Assembly (NCBI RefSeq): GCF_016918565.1
Contig: NZ_JAFFQD010000008.1
Location: forward strand, 58,147-122,146
From: Desulfogranum marinum
Lineage (GTDB): Bacteria > Desulfobacterota > Desulfobulbia > Desulfobulbales > Desulfobulbaceae
Direction: 5' to 3'
DNA: 64,000 bases
Shown here piece by piece: positions 36,589 to 45,339 of this stretch. Position 1 is the stretch's first letter; each line of letters opens with the position of its first letter. The position numbers were made by a program, and so were the translations under genes. Under the pieces are notes generated by a model, which was not told the origin of the DNA, did no database searches, and saw only the letters and a list, made by a program, of their open reading frames with translations.

Positions 36589-36820
36589 CCCCGGGAACGC
36601 CGAGCTCCAGCTCGGCTTTATGCTGGAAGAAGGCAAGATCAAGGCCTGCATTCAAGCATTTAGCCTGGAGTGAAAAAATTAAAAAGTACCCCAAACTGCT
36701 ACATGCGGCATGCCTCCGTGGGGTGAATGGGCTGGACATGGTTGCTTGAATTCCTGCCTTCTCATTGCATTTCTTCTGTTTTCTGTTCTATGCCGAGCTA
36801 GTGCTCGGCCGTTCCCGGGG
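36589..36820. mobile_element. Inverted-repeat element, family A, copy 3 (232 bp)
   Basis: The left end (36589-36617) equals that of copies 1 and 2; the right end (36791-36820) is more diverged (GCCGAGCTAGTGCTCGGC). The downstream 130 bases also match those after copy 1 (GGTCATAGGTCGATAGGGTC, CCTGACAGCAAAACG). An antisense frame, giving ELELGVPGG, is only the translation of the end. Confidence 0.75.
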
Positions 36821-37174
36821 ACAGAACCGGGTTGCTGGGTCGGCGGGGTCATAGGTCGATAGGGTCAGGTCTTGTAGGTCGGCATTTTTCCTGGGGTAAA
36901 TTTTTACATGGACCTGACAGCAAAACGTAAGGCGTGCCTCTGGGAGATGGTGCAATGGGGGGGCTGGGAGTTACGGCAAGCATTGCACCATAATTGTAAA
37001 AAGCATTTAGCTGCCCAGGGAAGAAGTCTATTAAGGGAAAATTTCACGTAACGTTCTGTGATTGATGACAAAATAAAAAATAAGGATCGATTGCAACAGG
37101 GTAACGATCCCCGCTACAATTGTTCTCCCGGGTTGCGCCCCTTTTCCGAAACCCTACAAACACCAATGTCAAGA
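36821..37174. other. Intergenic remainder after family A copy 3
   Basis: The first 150 bases are repeat flank shared with copy 1; the rest shows no gene, and the sensor kinase gene ends at 37175 from the other strand. Confidence 0.5.
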
Positions 37175-39406
37175 CTAGAGCGGCAAGGTCACCTCAAACA
37201 CCGTATTTCCCGGCTTGGACTCAACCGCAATCTCGCCGTTATGCGCCTGGACGATGCCATAGGAGACAGGTAAGCCCAGCCCCACCCCTTCAACTGCCGA
37301 TTTAGTGGTAAAAAACGGTTCAAAGATATGATCCATTGCCTCTGGTTTTATTCCCACCCCATTGTCCTTAATTGAGATCACCGCTTTTTCCGGGTACAAG
37401 GCAGTGAGTATGGTGAGTACGCCACCGTTTTCCTTCATCGCATCGATTGCATTGAGGATGAGGTTGATAAAGACCTGTCGGAGCTGATCTTCCACCGCAT
37501 TGATCATGATCTCCTGCTTATCGTAGAGTTGAACCAGTCGTACTTTATTTAAAGAGAGTAAACGTCGGTGGAAAACGAACAGGCTATCCAGAAGGTGATG
37601 GAGATTAAATGTTGTTCTGCTTCCAGAGGTGGGACGATTAAACCGTTGGAGATCGCGTATAAGCCCTCTCATGCGATCACACTCCTTTTCTGCCATAGAC
37701 AGCAGCTCGGCATCTTCTTCTTTAAGATACGAACGCTTAAGAATATCTCGCATGACAAAGCGCATGCCTAGGAGTGGGTTGCCAAACTCGTGGGCAACGG
37801 AAGATGCCAGCTTTCCTATGGCGTCCATTTTCTGAGCATGATGCAGTTGCTGCTCAAGCTCTACCTGTTGGGTAATGTCGCGGGCAAAATGCAGCGTAGC
37901 CGCTATTTTGTCCCAGGTTATCCGTACTGAGTTAAGGTGAATCCACAGCTCTTCCTGATTGTTGTTGAGGATCTTGAAGGTGTGGGTTTCCGGTGATGCA
38001 TTTTCCAATGTCCTTTGATAGTGTGCGAGAACGTCCTCGCGATATTCGGGATGGAGCAAGTCGGCAATGGGCAGAAACGCAAGTTCATGCATAGTGTACC
38101 CCGTCATCTCGAGTGTTCTCGGATTTGCAAAGGTAATCCGGCCTTCTTGGATAATGAAAATACCATCATGGGCGTTAGAAAAAAGGAGCCGATATTTATT
38201 TTCACTCTCGCGCAGAGCTTTTTCAGCCTGTCGCCGAATATCTTCCTGCTGCTGGAGAGCCGCGGCCATTTTATTGTACCCTTCCACCAGGAGATTTTGA
38301 TGTCCGGCATCCTGCCGGTTGACTATTCGATAACTGAAATCTCCCTTCATGATTTTATCGAAAGCCGTTTTGATCCTTCGGTTAACCGCATCCAGCAGAG
38401 AAGCTCGCGGCACTGTTACCAGAAAAGTCCAGTTTATGTCGGGGACAGTGCCGTAATAGGCAAGGAGTTCCTCTCCGTCTCTCCCCTTTAAGCGCAACTC
38501 TCCCTGCTTGCCACGGATCAAGCCGGCTGATTGTAAAATGGCTAAATCTCCTCCCAGACTATTTAGTTTATGCTGAAACAGGCTCCCTTTTTCCTTGTCG
38601 ATTCCAGCCTCAATAGAGGGGTGAACAATAATATTTTCATACTGGTCAAAAATACAATTTTCCTGGCCTGCTACATACGATTCATCAATATAGTCCTGAT
38701 AAAGGGTGTTCATGGGCAGGTCAATGGACCAGGCACCGATAAACCGCTCTTCATGATAAACCGGTATGGATACCGAAAGAATAACCCCTTCTCCTGCATA
38801 GTCTATGCTGGGCAGTGTCCATCGAATTGCCCGCTCGGGATTGGCCTGGGGGGTGACCGAGGCAAAGGTATGATAGGTCAACCAGTTAAAATCGGGAGTG
38901 ATGGCTGTTACCTGGTCGATATAAGGGAATTGAATTGAAGTGTTGGTGATATCCTGATAGTAGATCCAGGCGCTGCCGGGTAAACGGGAATGGATCTCTT
39001 GGACGAAGGTTCCTATATCGCGCAGGCAATACATTCGGGAACGAGCATCTTCCAGGTCTTTGATTGCCGGATCCCATGAATGGCTGATAGCGTCTTTAGG
39101 TGCCACTCCCTTTCGGAATTGTTGAAGCAAAGGCAAACTCAGCCAAAAGCCGTCAGTATCGACACCAAAGCCGTCCTGCTCCAGCCAAGTGTCAATGTCC
39201 TGCTGTGTATGGTGCTGTTGGGCCAGCAGAATAAGGGTCAGCCGTCTGAGCTCATAGAGCGCATCGTAGTGACGAGTGATATTATTTTGCAGCAGCGTAA
39301 CTGTCCGACTAACCTGCAGCCGGATTAATTCGGTTTCGCCTATTGTTTTTTTCAAACCATGCCTGCCGGTGCTCTTGTTTCTGGTTATCATCAACATTTC
39401 CCCCAT
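37175..39406 (-). CDS. Sensor histidine kinase with Cache-like, PAS, HisKA and HATPase domains, no obvious membrane segment
   Basis: Order: a Cache-like sensor domain (about residues 60-335, FGVDTDGFWLSLPL..., LSVSIPVYHEERFIGAWSID, GELRLKGRDGEELLAYYGTV), a HAMP-like segment (about 343-395), PAS (about 400-510), HisKA with phospho-accepting H539 in SSVAHEFGNPLLG, and HATPase with NLILNAIDAM, IKDNGVGIKPEA and GVGLGLPVSYG. Cache domains normally lie outside the cell between two helices, but residues 1-60 and 335-350 contain no helix long enough. AGGGAG precedes the ATG. No response regulator is next to it; target unknown. Confidence 0.85.
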   Translation of the reverse strand: MGEMLMITRNKSTGRHGLKKTIGETELIRLQVSRTVTLLQNNITRHYDALYELRRLTLILLAQQHHTQQDIDTWLEQDGFGVDTDGFWLSLPLLQQFRKGVAPKDAISHSWDPAIKDLEDARSRMYCLRDIGTFVQEIHSRLPGSAWIYYQDITNTSIQFPYIDQVTAITPDFNWLTYHTFASVTPQANPERAIRWTLPSIDYAGEGVILSVSIPVYHEERFIGAWSIDLPMNTLYQDYIDESYVAGQENCIFDQYENIIVHPSIEAGIDKEKGSLFQHKLNSLGGDLAILQSAGLIRGKQGELRLKGRDGEELLAYYGTVPDINWTFLVTVPRASLLDAVNRRIKTAFDKIMKGDFSYRIVNRQDAGHQNLLVEGYNKMAAALQQQEDIRRQAEKALRESENKYRLLFSNAHDGIFIIQEGRITFANPRTLEMTGYTMHELAFLPIADLLHPEYREDVLAHYQRTLENASPETHTFKILNNNQEELWIHLNSVRITWDKIAATLHFARDITQQVELEQQLHHAQKMDAIGKLASSVAHEFGNPLLGMRFVMRDILKRSYLKEEDAELLSMAEKECDRMRGLIRDLQRFNRPTSGSRTTFNLHHLLDSLFVFHRRLLSLNKVRLVQLYDKQEIMINAVEDQLRQVFINLILNAIDAMKENGGVLTILTALYPEKAVISIKDNGVGIKPEAMDHIFEPFFTTKSAVEGVGLGLPVSYGIVQAHNGEIAVESKPGNTVFEVTLPL

Positions 39407-39691
39407 GCGTCTCCCTCACTCGGAAAAACCGGGGAAAAATCAACCGGTCCCATGTACCGGCTGTGGATAAAGACACCGTGAGGATTCGGCCTCAACAGGT
39501 CGTGTGTCCGGGTTTCCTGCTTATCGTTTGGCATTCATGGATTCTGTAAATACCCTATTCTCAGCAAGGAAGCCAGCTTCGTTGCAGGCCTTTGTGCATG
39601 TTTTTTTCCCAATCACACTGGGTGTGGTTTGCTCTCAGCAAACAAAGAGACTTTTTCAGCAACCAGACCAATGTTTACAATGATAGCAAGC

Positions 39692-41728
39692 TCACAGGGA
39701 ACGTTCTTTTTTCCTACCATGGGCAAGGAAAACAGGCACATACATCCATGCTCCGGGAATTGACGGTAGGTTTCGGAGCGCATCAATCACCTGCTGGTCT
39801 TCAGCTTTCCACAAATGCATACGCTTCAGGGTCTGCTCTTTAAAGCTGAAAGCAGCGTCTACAAGTGCATTCATGGGAATTTCTCTTGATGTTATAGGCA
39901 CCACTTCTGTGTTGATGGCGGTGAGGCCTTCACCAAGCATCAAGTCGCCGAGTTTTCTACCGATGAATCTGTCGCCGCCCATTCCAGCCTGTGCCTCGGC
40001 GGTTCTCTGCTGAAACCCATAGAGGCCCGGAGGTTCAGGGTGAATAATGACCCCCCTATCATCAACATCGAGAATAAAAATCAATCCTCCTGGTCGGGTA
40101 ACCCTGTCCAGCTCTGCCAGTACCTCCGATGGGTTGGGCAGATGTTGAAAAACAAAACGGGCATTACAATAATCGACTCGATCATCTTCCAGCGGTATCT
40201 CTTCTCCTCTTCCTTTTACAAAAGTACACCTTTCCGACACCCCAGCCTCCAGCGCCGCCTGCGTTGCCGTATTTCGCAGCATATCATCCGGCTCGACCCC
40301 TATAAGCCGACTGTTGGGGAACATTTTTGCCAACATAACAGAAGTCAGTCCAGGCCCAGATCCCAGATCAAGAAAAGTACTGTTATCGACACATCCTATT
40401 TTGTTAAGCCAATACCTTTCAATTTCTTCCCCCATCCAGGCCTGCTTTTGCAGCCGTTCCAATTCTCTTTCCGGATCATCCAGTGTGGTGATTGCATATG
40501 AATCGTTGAATTCTTCTTCCCCGTGTGTGCCATTGCCGATGAGTTGTTCATTTCTTTTATAGTAACGACTTGAAGCACGTTGATACGATTTTATATAGTG
40601 CAGATGCATCATCTGCAACCGGGAAACTAGTAGAAGATTAAGATTCATACTTAACCGGCTTGCGAAAGAGGCGTCTTGTTTACCCATCACCTCAAACAGG
40701 TTGGAGGGCAATATCAAAACCTCTGAGTCTTCCAGGGCAACGAGAGAGGCGCTGCGAGTCCCTCCGATGAGCGCTTCTGCCTCACCGCACAATTCTCCGG
40801 GTCCCAGCACTGCAACAAAATGGGGATCAGCGTCTTTATCAAAGGTAATCCCAAGTTGGCCGGAAAGAAGCAGCCCCATGCTCTGTTCGTTTTCGCCTCT
40901 ATTGAAAAGTCGCTCGCCTCGCTTGATACGAATATTAGGGTATCGTCGCATGTGCTGCATAAGGCGCTGCATTTCTTCCGGGGAAAACCCTTTGAAAAAA
41001 CTGGTTGTCGGTGACGACCTGAAACTATGAGCTATCCCTGCCCAAAGGGCCTTTTTCTGCAAAGGCGTGACAAGAGGGTCTTCCCATTCCGGGAAAACTT
41101 TTTTCAATAATAGAGCGGTTTTTCCACCATCATCCTCCCTGGCAGAGGCAAAACGGCGCAAAGGGCTTCTTACTTTTTTTAGATAGGCTTTATCCTGGGA
41201 GATTAAAAGCATCGGGAGACGTAGCCCAGCATCTGCATAAAGTCGCTTGGGAGCCACATAAGGACGATACCCTAATTGATAATAAAGATGCACCAATGAC
41301 AGTTCCGATAAACAGATATCAATGCTGTACCCAAGCGCGATGCTGCGTTTATAGAGAAAATTAACCAACAGTGACACGACTGTTGTCCCGCGATAGCCTG
41401 GATCAATCATCAGGCCACTGGTATAACTCACTGACGCTTGGTCAAGCGTTTGCAGAAGCGGTTCAAGCTTAAGGCAATCACGCAGTTGCCGGGGGAATAC
41501 GGATTCTGCTGCGGAGTTATTGCGGATAGCTCCCGCAATACCTCCCGTCTCTGTATCTTTTGCAACAATCAGGTAGGCATTTGTATCAAGTTCATCACTG
41601 TATATTTTTTGCTGGTGATCTATCCCAGGCAGTTGTTTGTTCAGTTCTTCTGCATAAATCGTATATCGAAAACCGAAAAGCTGCTGACGCTCGGCTTCGG
41701 TTGTAACTTCCTGAATGGCGATGGTCAT
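39692..41728 (-). CDS. Three-domain fusion: LuxI/FeeM-like N-acyltransferase + cyclic-nucleotide-binding domain + SAM methyltransferase
   Basis: Residues about 1-190 have the autoinducer-synthase/N-acyl-amino-acid-synthase pattern: FRYTIYAEELNKQLPG, then the acidic SDELDTNAYLIVA, then GAIRNN and SYTSGLMIDPGYRGTTVVSL. Residues about 245-375 form a CRP-type domain (RIKRGERLFNRGENEQSMGL, GPGELCGEAEALIGGTRSAS). Residues about 440-600 are a class I methyltransferase (FLDLGSGPGLTSVML, LIGVEP, CNARFVFQHLP). The order suggests that an acylated product is methylated under control of a cyclic nucleotide. Substrates are unknown, and the roles are inferred from domain resemblance. It is on the same strand as the kinase gene, 285 bases upstream. 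Confidence 0.8.
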   Translation of the reverse strand: MTIAIQEVTTEAERQQLFGFRYTIYAEELNKQLPGIDHQQKIYSDELDTNAYLIVAKDTETGGIAGAIRNNSAAESVFPRQLRDCLKLEPLLQTLDQASVSYTSGLMIDPGYRGTTVVSLLVNFLYKRSIALGYSIDICLSELSLVHLYYQLGYRPYVAPKRLYADAGLRLPMLLISQDKAYLKKVRSPLRRFASAREDDGGKTALLLKKVFPEWEDPLVTPLQKKALWAGIAHSFRSSPTTSFFKGFSPEEMQRLMQHMRRYPNIRIKRGERLFNRGENEQSMGLLLSGQLGITFDKDADPHFVAVLGPGELCGEAEALIGGTRSASLVALEDSEVLILPSNLFEVMGKQDASFASRLSMNLNLLLVSRLQMMHLHYIKSYQRASSRYYKRNEQLIGNGTHGEEEFNDSYAITTLDDPERELERLQKQAWMGEEIERYWLNKIGCVDNSTFLDLGSGPGLTSVMLAKMFPNSRLIGVEPDDMLRNTATQAALEAGVSERCTFVKGRGEEIPLEDDRVDYCNARFVFQHLPNPSEVLAELDRVTRPGGLIFILDVDDRGVIIHPEPPGLYGFQQRTAEAQAGMGGDRFIGRKLGDLMLGEGLTAINTEVVPITSREIPMNALVDAAFSFKEQTLKRMHLWKAEDQQVIDALRNLPSIPGAWMYVPVFLAHGRKKERSL

Positions 41729-42154
41729 ATGCTCACTGTGGTTTGAGTGGAAAAGCTGTTCGGGTGTCCAAAAGCTCTCTTGTAACTTGAGATAATTCTA
41801 GCAGGATCAAAGGGTTCACAACAAGTGCTTTTATCGGTGCTGCTTCAGCGGCCTTCTTGAATATAGACACCAATTCCTCTTTTGCCTATATCTCTGCGGG
41901 TAGCGGGAGACGTGATGAGTCCTGTTGTTTCTTCTGTTACAAACCGTTGGAAAAACTTATGCAAACGCCATTGACTCTATTTTTGGCCTTTTCTTTCTGG
42001 TCTCATGGCTGTAGTTTACAGCTGGACTGTTTGCTGTAACATTGTCATTCATTTAACCATCTATTCATTTGAAATCATAAAAAAAAGCCGCGCAGCTGCT
42101 ACAACACGTAGTTACCTGATAACATCAACATTAACCATATAAAAAGGACTGGAG
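41729..42154. other. Divergent intergenic region, no gene seen
   Basis: It lies between the fusion protein (minus) and the amidotransferase-like gene (plus). Frames inside are short and lack ribosome sites. Promoters of both genes are expected here. Confidence 0.4.
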
Positions 42155-42850
42155 ATGCATGCTCACTACTTGCAACATGTATCTTTTGAAGGTCTCGGCA
42201 GTATCGAAACTTGGCTCCGAGATGCTGGATATGAAATAACAAACACTCGTTTCTACGAAGCTGGGGTGCTTCCCAGTATTGCTGATATTGACCTGCTCGT
42301 TATTATGGGCGGCCCCATGAGCGTGAACGATGAGATACAGTATCCCTGGATGGACAAAGAAAAAAAATTCATAAAAGAAGTCATCCAGTCAGGGAAACCC
42401 ACTCTAGGTATTTGCCTGGGCGCGCAACTCATTGCCGCTTCAATGGGTGGGGATGTTTTTCCAAATTCGGTGAAAGAAATTGGATGGTTTCCAGCGCAAG
42501 CCACTAAAACGGACAGCACTACTTTTTTTCAGTTTCCGAAAGAAATACCAGTATTCCATTGGCACGGGGAAACATTTAACCTGCCGGAGGGGGCAGTTTC
42601 AATCGCAGAAAGCAAAGGTTGTAAAAACCAAGCCTTTCAGATTGGAGACAGTGTTATTGGGCTTCAATTCCACTTGGAGACAACACCTGGTTCAGCGCAG
42701 GCCATTGTCAAACACTGCAGAGATGAACTCGTGGAGGGTGCCTACATCCAACGCGAGGAAGAAATTTTAGCGACACCTCAAGAGCAATATGAGGCCATCA
42801 ACAAATTAATGGGAAAAATCCTGGAATATTTACATACAAGGAAAGGCTAA
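42155..42850 (+). CDS. Class I glutamine amidotransferase-like protein
   Basis: 231 residues of a GMP-synthase-type glutaminase domain. The triad is visible: C87 in LGICLGAQLIA, H183 and E185 in LQFHLETTP. DLLVIMGGPMSVND is the family oxyanion strand. Stand-alone members hydrolyse glutamine or related gamma-glutamyl compounds. No synthetase partner is near. The ATG has AAAGGAC upstream (spacing about 10). Confidence 0.87.
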   Translation: MHAHYLQHVSFEGLGSIETWLRDAGYEITNTRFYEAGVLPSIADIDLLVIMGGPMSVNDEIQYPWMDKEKKFIKEVIQSGKPTLGICLGAQLIAASMGGDVFPNSVKEIGWFPAQATKTDSTTFFQFPKEIPVFHWHGETFNLPEGAVSIAESKGCKNQAFQIGDSVIGLQFHLETTPGSAQAIVKHCRDELVEGAYIQREEEILATPQEQYEAINKLMGKILEYLHTRKG

Positions 42851-42997
42851 AGCGCATATTGCGGGTGTACTGAACAATCACATTATTCAGGTAGAAATAA
42901 AGCCCAGCCAAAGGAAAGACACCACAAAGCTTTCTACTCAAAGGCGTTACCCTACCAGATGGACAAAAGGTGATCATGTTATGAAAAGGGGGACTTG

Positions 42998-44392
42998 ATG
43001 CGCAAAATAGATCGTGATGCAAAAATTTTGATTCTCGGAGCAGGCGCAGGGGGACTTTCGACTGCGCACTACTTACGACAGTACGGGTACAAGAACGTTA
43101 CGATCTTTGAAAAACTAGGCCGTGTAGGCGGATTGTGTCGGTCCATTACCGAAGACAACCAGTCTTTTGACCTGGGTGCCGCAGTAGTTTCGCCTGACTA
43201 CGGCGAAGTACTCAAAATGGCTCGTCAGTACAGGATTCGCCTGGAAAAAGCTATTGGTGCGGCAGCATTTTCTATGGATAACGGAAAAAACGAAACTCCT
43301 TACCATCGGTTGTACGACTATCTGGCAGGCGGCTCCTCATTGATCCGACACTTACGCTACCTGCTGCTCTGCCTGAATTATCTGAAAAAACGTTTTTTTC
43401 TTCGCGATGTGTTTCGACATCCCGGGTGGGCAGGCATCACAGCGCACCCGGATTTATGCGTTACGTTTTCTGCTTGGTTAAAAAATAACCATTTAGAAGA
43501 ATTGAGCCGTCTCTTCGAAATACCCATTACCACATTCGGCTACGGTAACCTCGACGAAATCCCCGCACCCTATGCGCTACGCTACATGAGCACCAGGACG
43601 CTTGTGGCTATTTTGCTCAGTAGTGTAAAATTCTCTCGATTCCTCCCGGGCGTGCTGTTGGTGCGGCGATTTACATATGGCTTTCAAAGATTTTGGGAGC
43701 AAGTGGCCTGGGACTTAAATGTGCGGCTGAATGTCGAGGTCAAGACAATCAAACGAAATGAGGACGGAATCACTGTCACTTACACCCATCCTATACAAAT
43801 GCTTGGCGACCAGGTGAGCCATGCCATAGACAAGGCCCAGTTTGACCATCTGATTATCTCTTGTCCGCTCTTAAAAAAAGAGATGGAAAAAATGATGGAT
43901 CTTACCGAAGAGGAAGCCTGGCTGCAGTCGAGGACACAATTTATCCCGTACGCCGTCGCATCCTTTGAAATTGCCGACATGGTTTTACAGGAGCGAGTTG
44001 CCTTTCACCTTCCTCTTCCTCCCTTGGGGGAGCCCATGATCATTTCCCAACCGCACCCGGACAACGAACTAATGGCCTTTTACGCACGGCTGTCCTCTTC
44101 CAACCCGACAGAGGCTGATGAACATAGGCTGCGTGAACATGTTGAGCGCTACGTAAAGGCATTTGGCGGAAAAATTAAAACCGATGATGATTGGCACTCT
44201 TACGATGCATGGCTCTACTTCAAACACGTCTCTGTGTATGAGTTCCGTGCGGGCTATTACGACAGGTGGGAAAAAATCCAGGGAGAAAACCGGACCTTTT
44301 ACGTGGGAGGGCTGTTTGATTTTGATTATGTGGAAGGCATAGTTTGTTACAGTCGTGCCCTTGTCGAACAACATTTTATAAAAGAAATATGA
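42998..44392 (+). CDS. FAD-dependent amine oxidase-type oxidoreductase
   Basis: 464 residues. The Rossmann motif ILGAGAGGLSTAHYLRQYGY and FEKLGRVGGLCRS bind FAD; GGLFDFDYVEGIVCYSRALV is the closing FAD contact (GD/GLxxxxxxEG). The middle has DHLIISCPLLKKE. It resembles protoporphyrinogen-oxidase or desaturase-like flavoproteins. Substrate unknown. ATG 42998 is favoured (AAGGGGGA upstream) over the TTG three bases before. It is 147 bases downstream of the amidotransferase gene, so an operon is possible. Confidence 0.82.
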   Translation: MRKIDRDAKILILGAGAGGLSTAHYLRQYGYKNVTIFEKLGRVGGLCRSITEDNQSFDLGAAVVSPDYGEVLKMARQYRIRLEKAIGAAAFSMDNGKNETPYHRLYDYLAGGSSLIRHLRYLLLCLNYLKKRFFLRDVFRHPGWAGITAHPDLCVTFSAWLKNNHLEELSRLFEIPITTFGYGNLDEIPAPYALRYMSTRTLVAILLSSVKFSRFLPGVLLVRRFTYGFQRFWEQVAWDLNVRLNVEVKTIKRNEDGITVTYTHPIQMLGDQVSHAIDKAQFDHLIISCPLLKKEMEKMMDLTEEEAWLQSRTQFIPYAVASFEIADMVLQERVAFHLPLPPLGEPMIISQPHPDNELMAFYARLSSSNPTEADEHRLREHVERYVKAFGGKIKTDDDWHSYDAWLYFKHVSVYEFRAGYYDRWEKIQGENRTFYVGGLFDFDYVEGIVCYSRALVEQHFIKEI

Positions 44393-44718
44393 CGCCACAT
44401 TTATCACTCTTCTCTATCCAGCTTACCGTACAGGTTGGGATGGCCTGTGCTCCATGGCATAAACGAGGACCGGAGCGTGTTGAAATGAAAGGACAAACAA
44501 CCCGTAATCCCCTGGAGTAGCCAGAAGACAGCGAATCTAAAAAAATGGCAAAATGCTCATGAGCAATTCGCCATAAAGACCCAATAACAGTATTCAAAAT
44601 TAATTAGCAAGTAACCTCTTTCTTGAGTTCCTTCCCTGAAAGAGATTTCCAGGTTTTGGCACACATCTTTTAACGAGGATGTTGCCGTTCTTTTTCCACG
44701 ACTATTGAGAGCCTCAAC
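44393..44718. other. Intergenic region, no gene seen
   Basis: No convincing frame, repeat or hairpin. The promoter of the YaiI-family gene is expected towards the right. Confidence 0.4.
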
Positions 44719-45183
44719 ATGAAGATATGGGTAGATGCAGACGCTTGCCCTGCAGTGATCAAAGACATTTTATATAAAGCTGCAGAACGAACAGGCACAA
44801 TGCTGACACTGGTTGCCAACCAATTTCTACGAACACCGCCATCACCCTACATATGCTTTGTCCGCGTCTCTGCTGGTTTAGATGTTGCAGACAATGAGAT
44901 AGTGAAAAAAATGAGCGCCGGTGACCTGGTCATCACCGCCGACATACCCTTGGCGGCAAATGTGGTGGACAAAGGGGGCTATGCACTGAACCCCCGTGGG
45001 GAGATGTATACCGCGGAAAATATAAGAGATCGTCTGAGCATGCGTGATTTTATGGATACTCTTCGCACAAACGGTATAGAAACAGGCGGCCCGGCAACAC
45101 TCAACAAGCGGGACCGGCAAAATTTTGCCAACCGCCTTGATGCTTTTTTAAACCAACATGCCGGAAATAAAAATCGAATGTGA
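44719..45183 (+). CDS. YaiI/YqxD family protein (DUF188)
   Basis: 154 residues. [38 protein letters not shown] and [20 protein letters not shown] define the family, a PIN-like fold with conserved acidic residues (D6, D8). The biochemical role is unknown. The gene is short, complete and without a clear partner. Confidence 0.92.
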   Translation: MKIWVDADACPAVIKDILYKAAERTGTMLTLVANQFLRTPPSPYICFVRVSAGLDVADNEIVKKMSAGDLVITADIPLAANVVDKGGYALNPRGEMYTAENIRDRLSMRDFMDTLRTNGIETGGPATLNKRDRQNFANRLDAFLNQHAGNKNRM

Positions 45184-45339
45184 CGGGAAAAAACACGTTC
45201 TCATGACCAATGAACTTTAACCCACAAAGAAGAGAAGATTCGGGGTGGGCAGCAATTACAGCCCACCTCCGTCCTCTCCCTTTACAAAGCTACACTATTG
45301 AACCAGAATGGGAAACTATCAAGTACCCCCAACTTCTGT

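Noticed and set aside
36476..36739. Antisense frame with ELELGVPGG in family A copy 3
   Set aside because: The residues are only the translation of the palindromic end, and the same string would appear at every copy.
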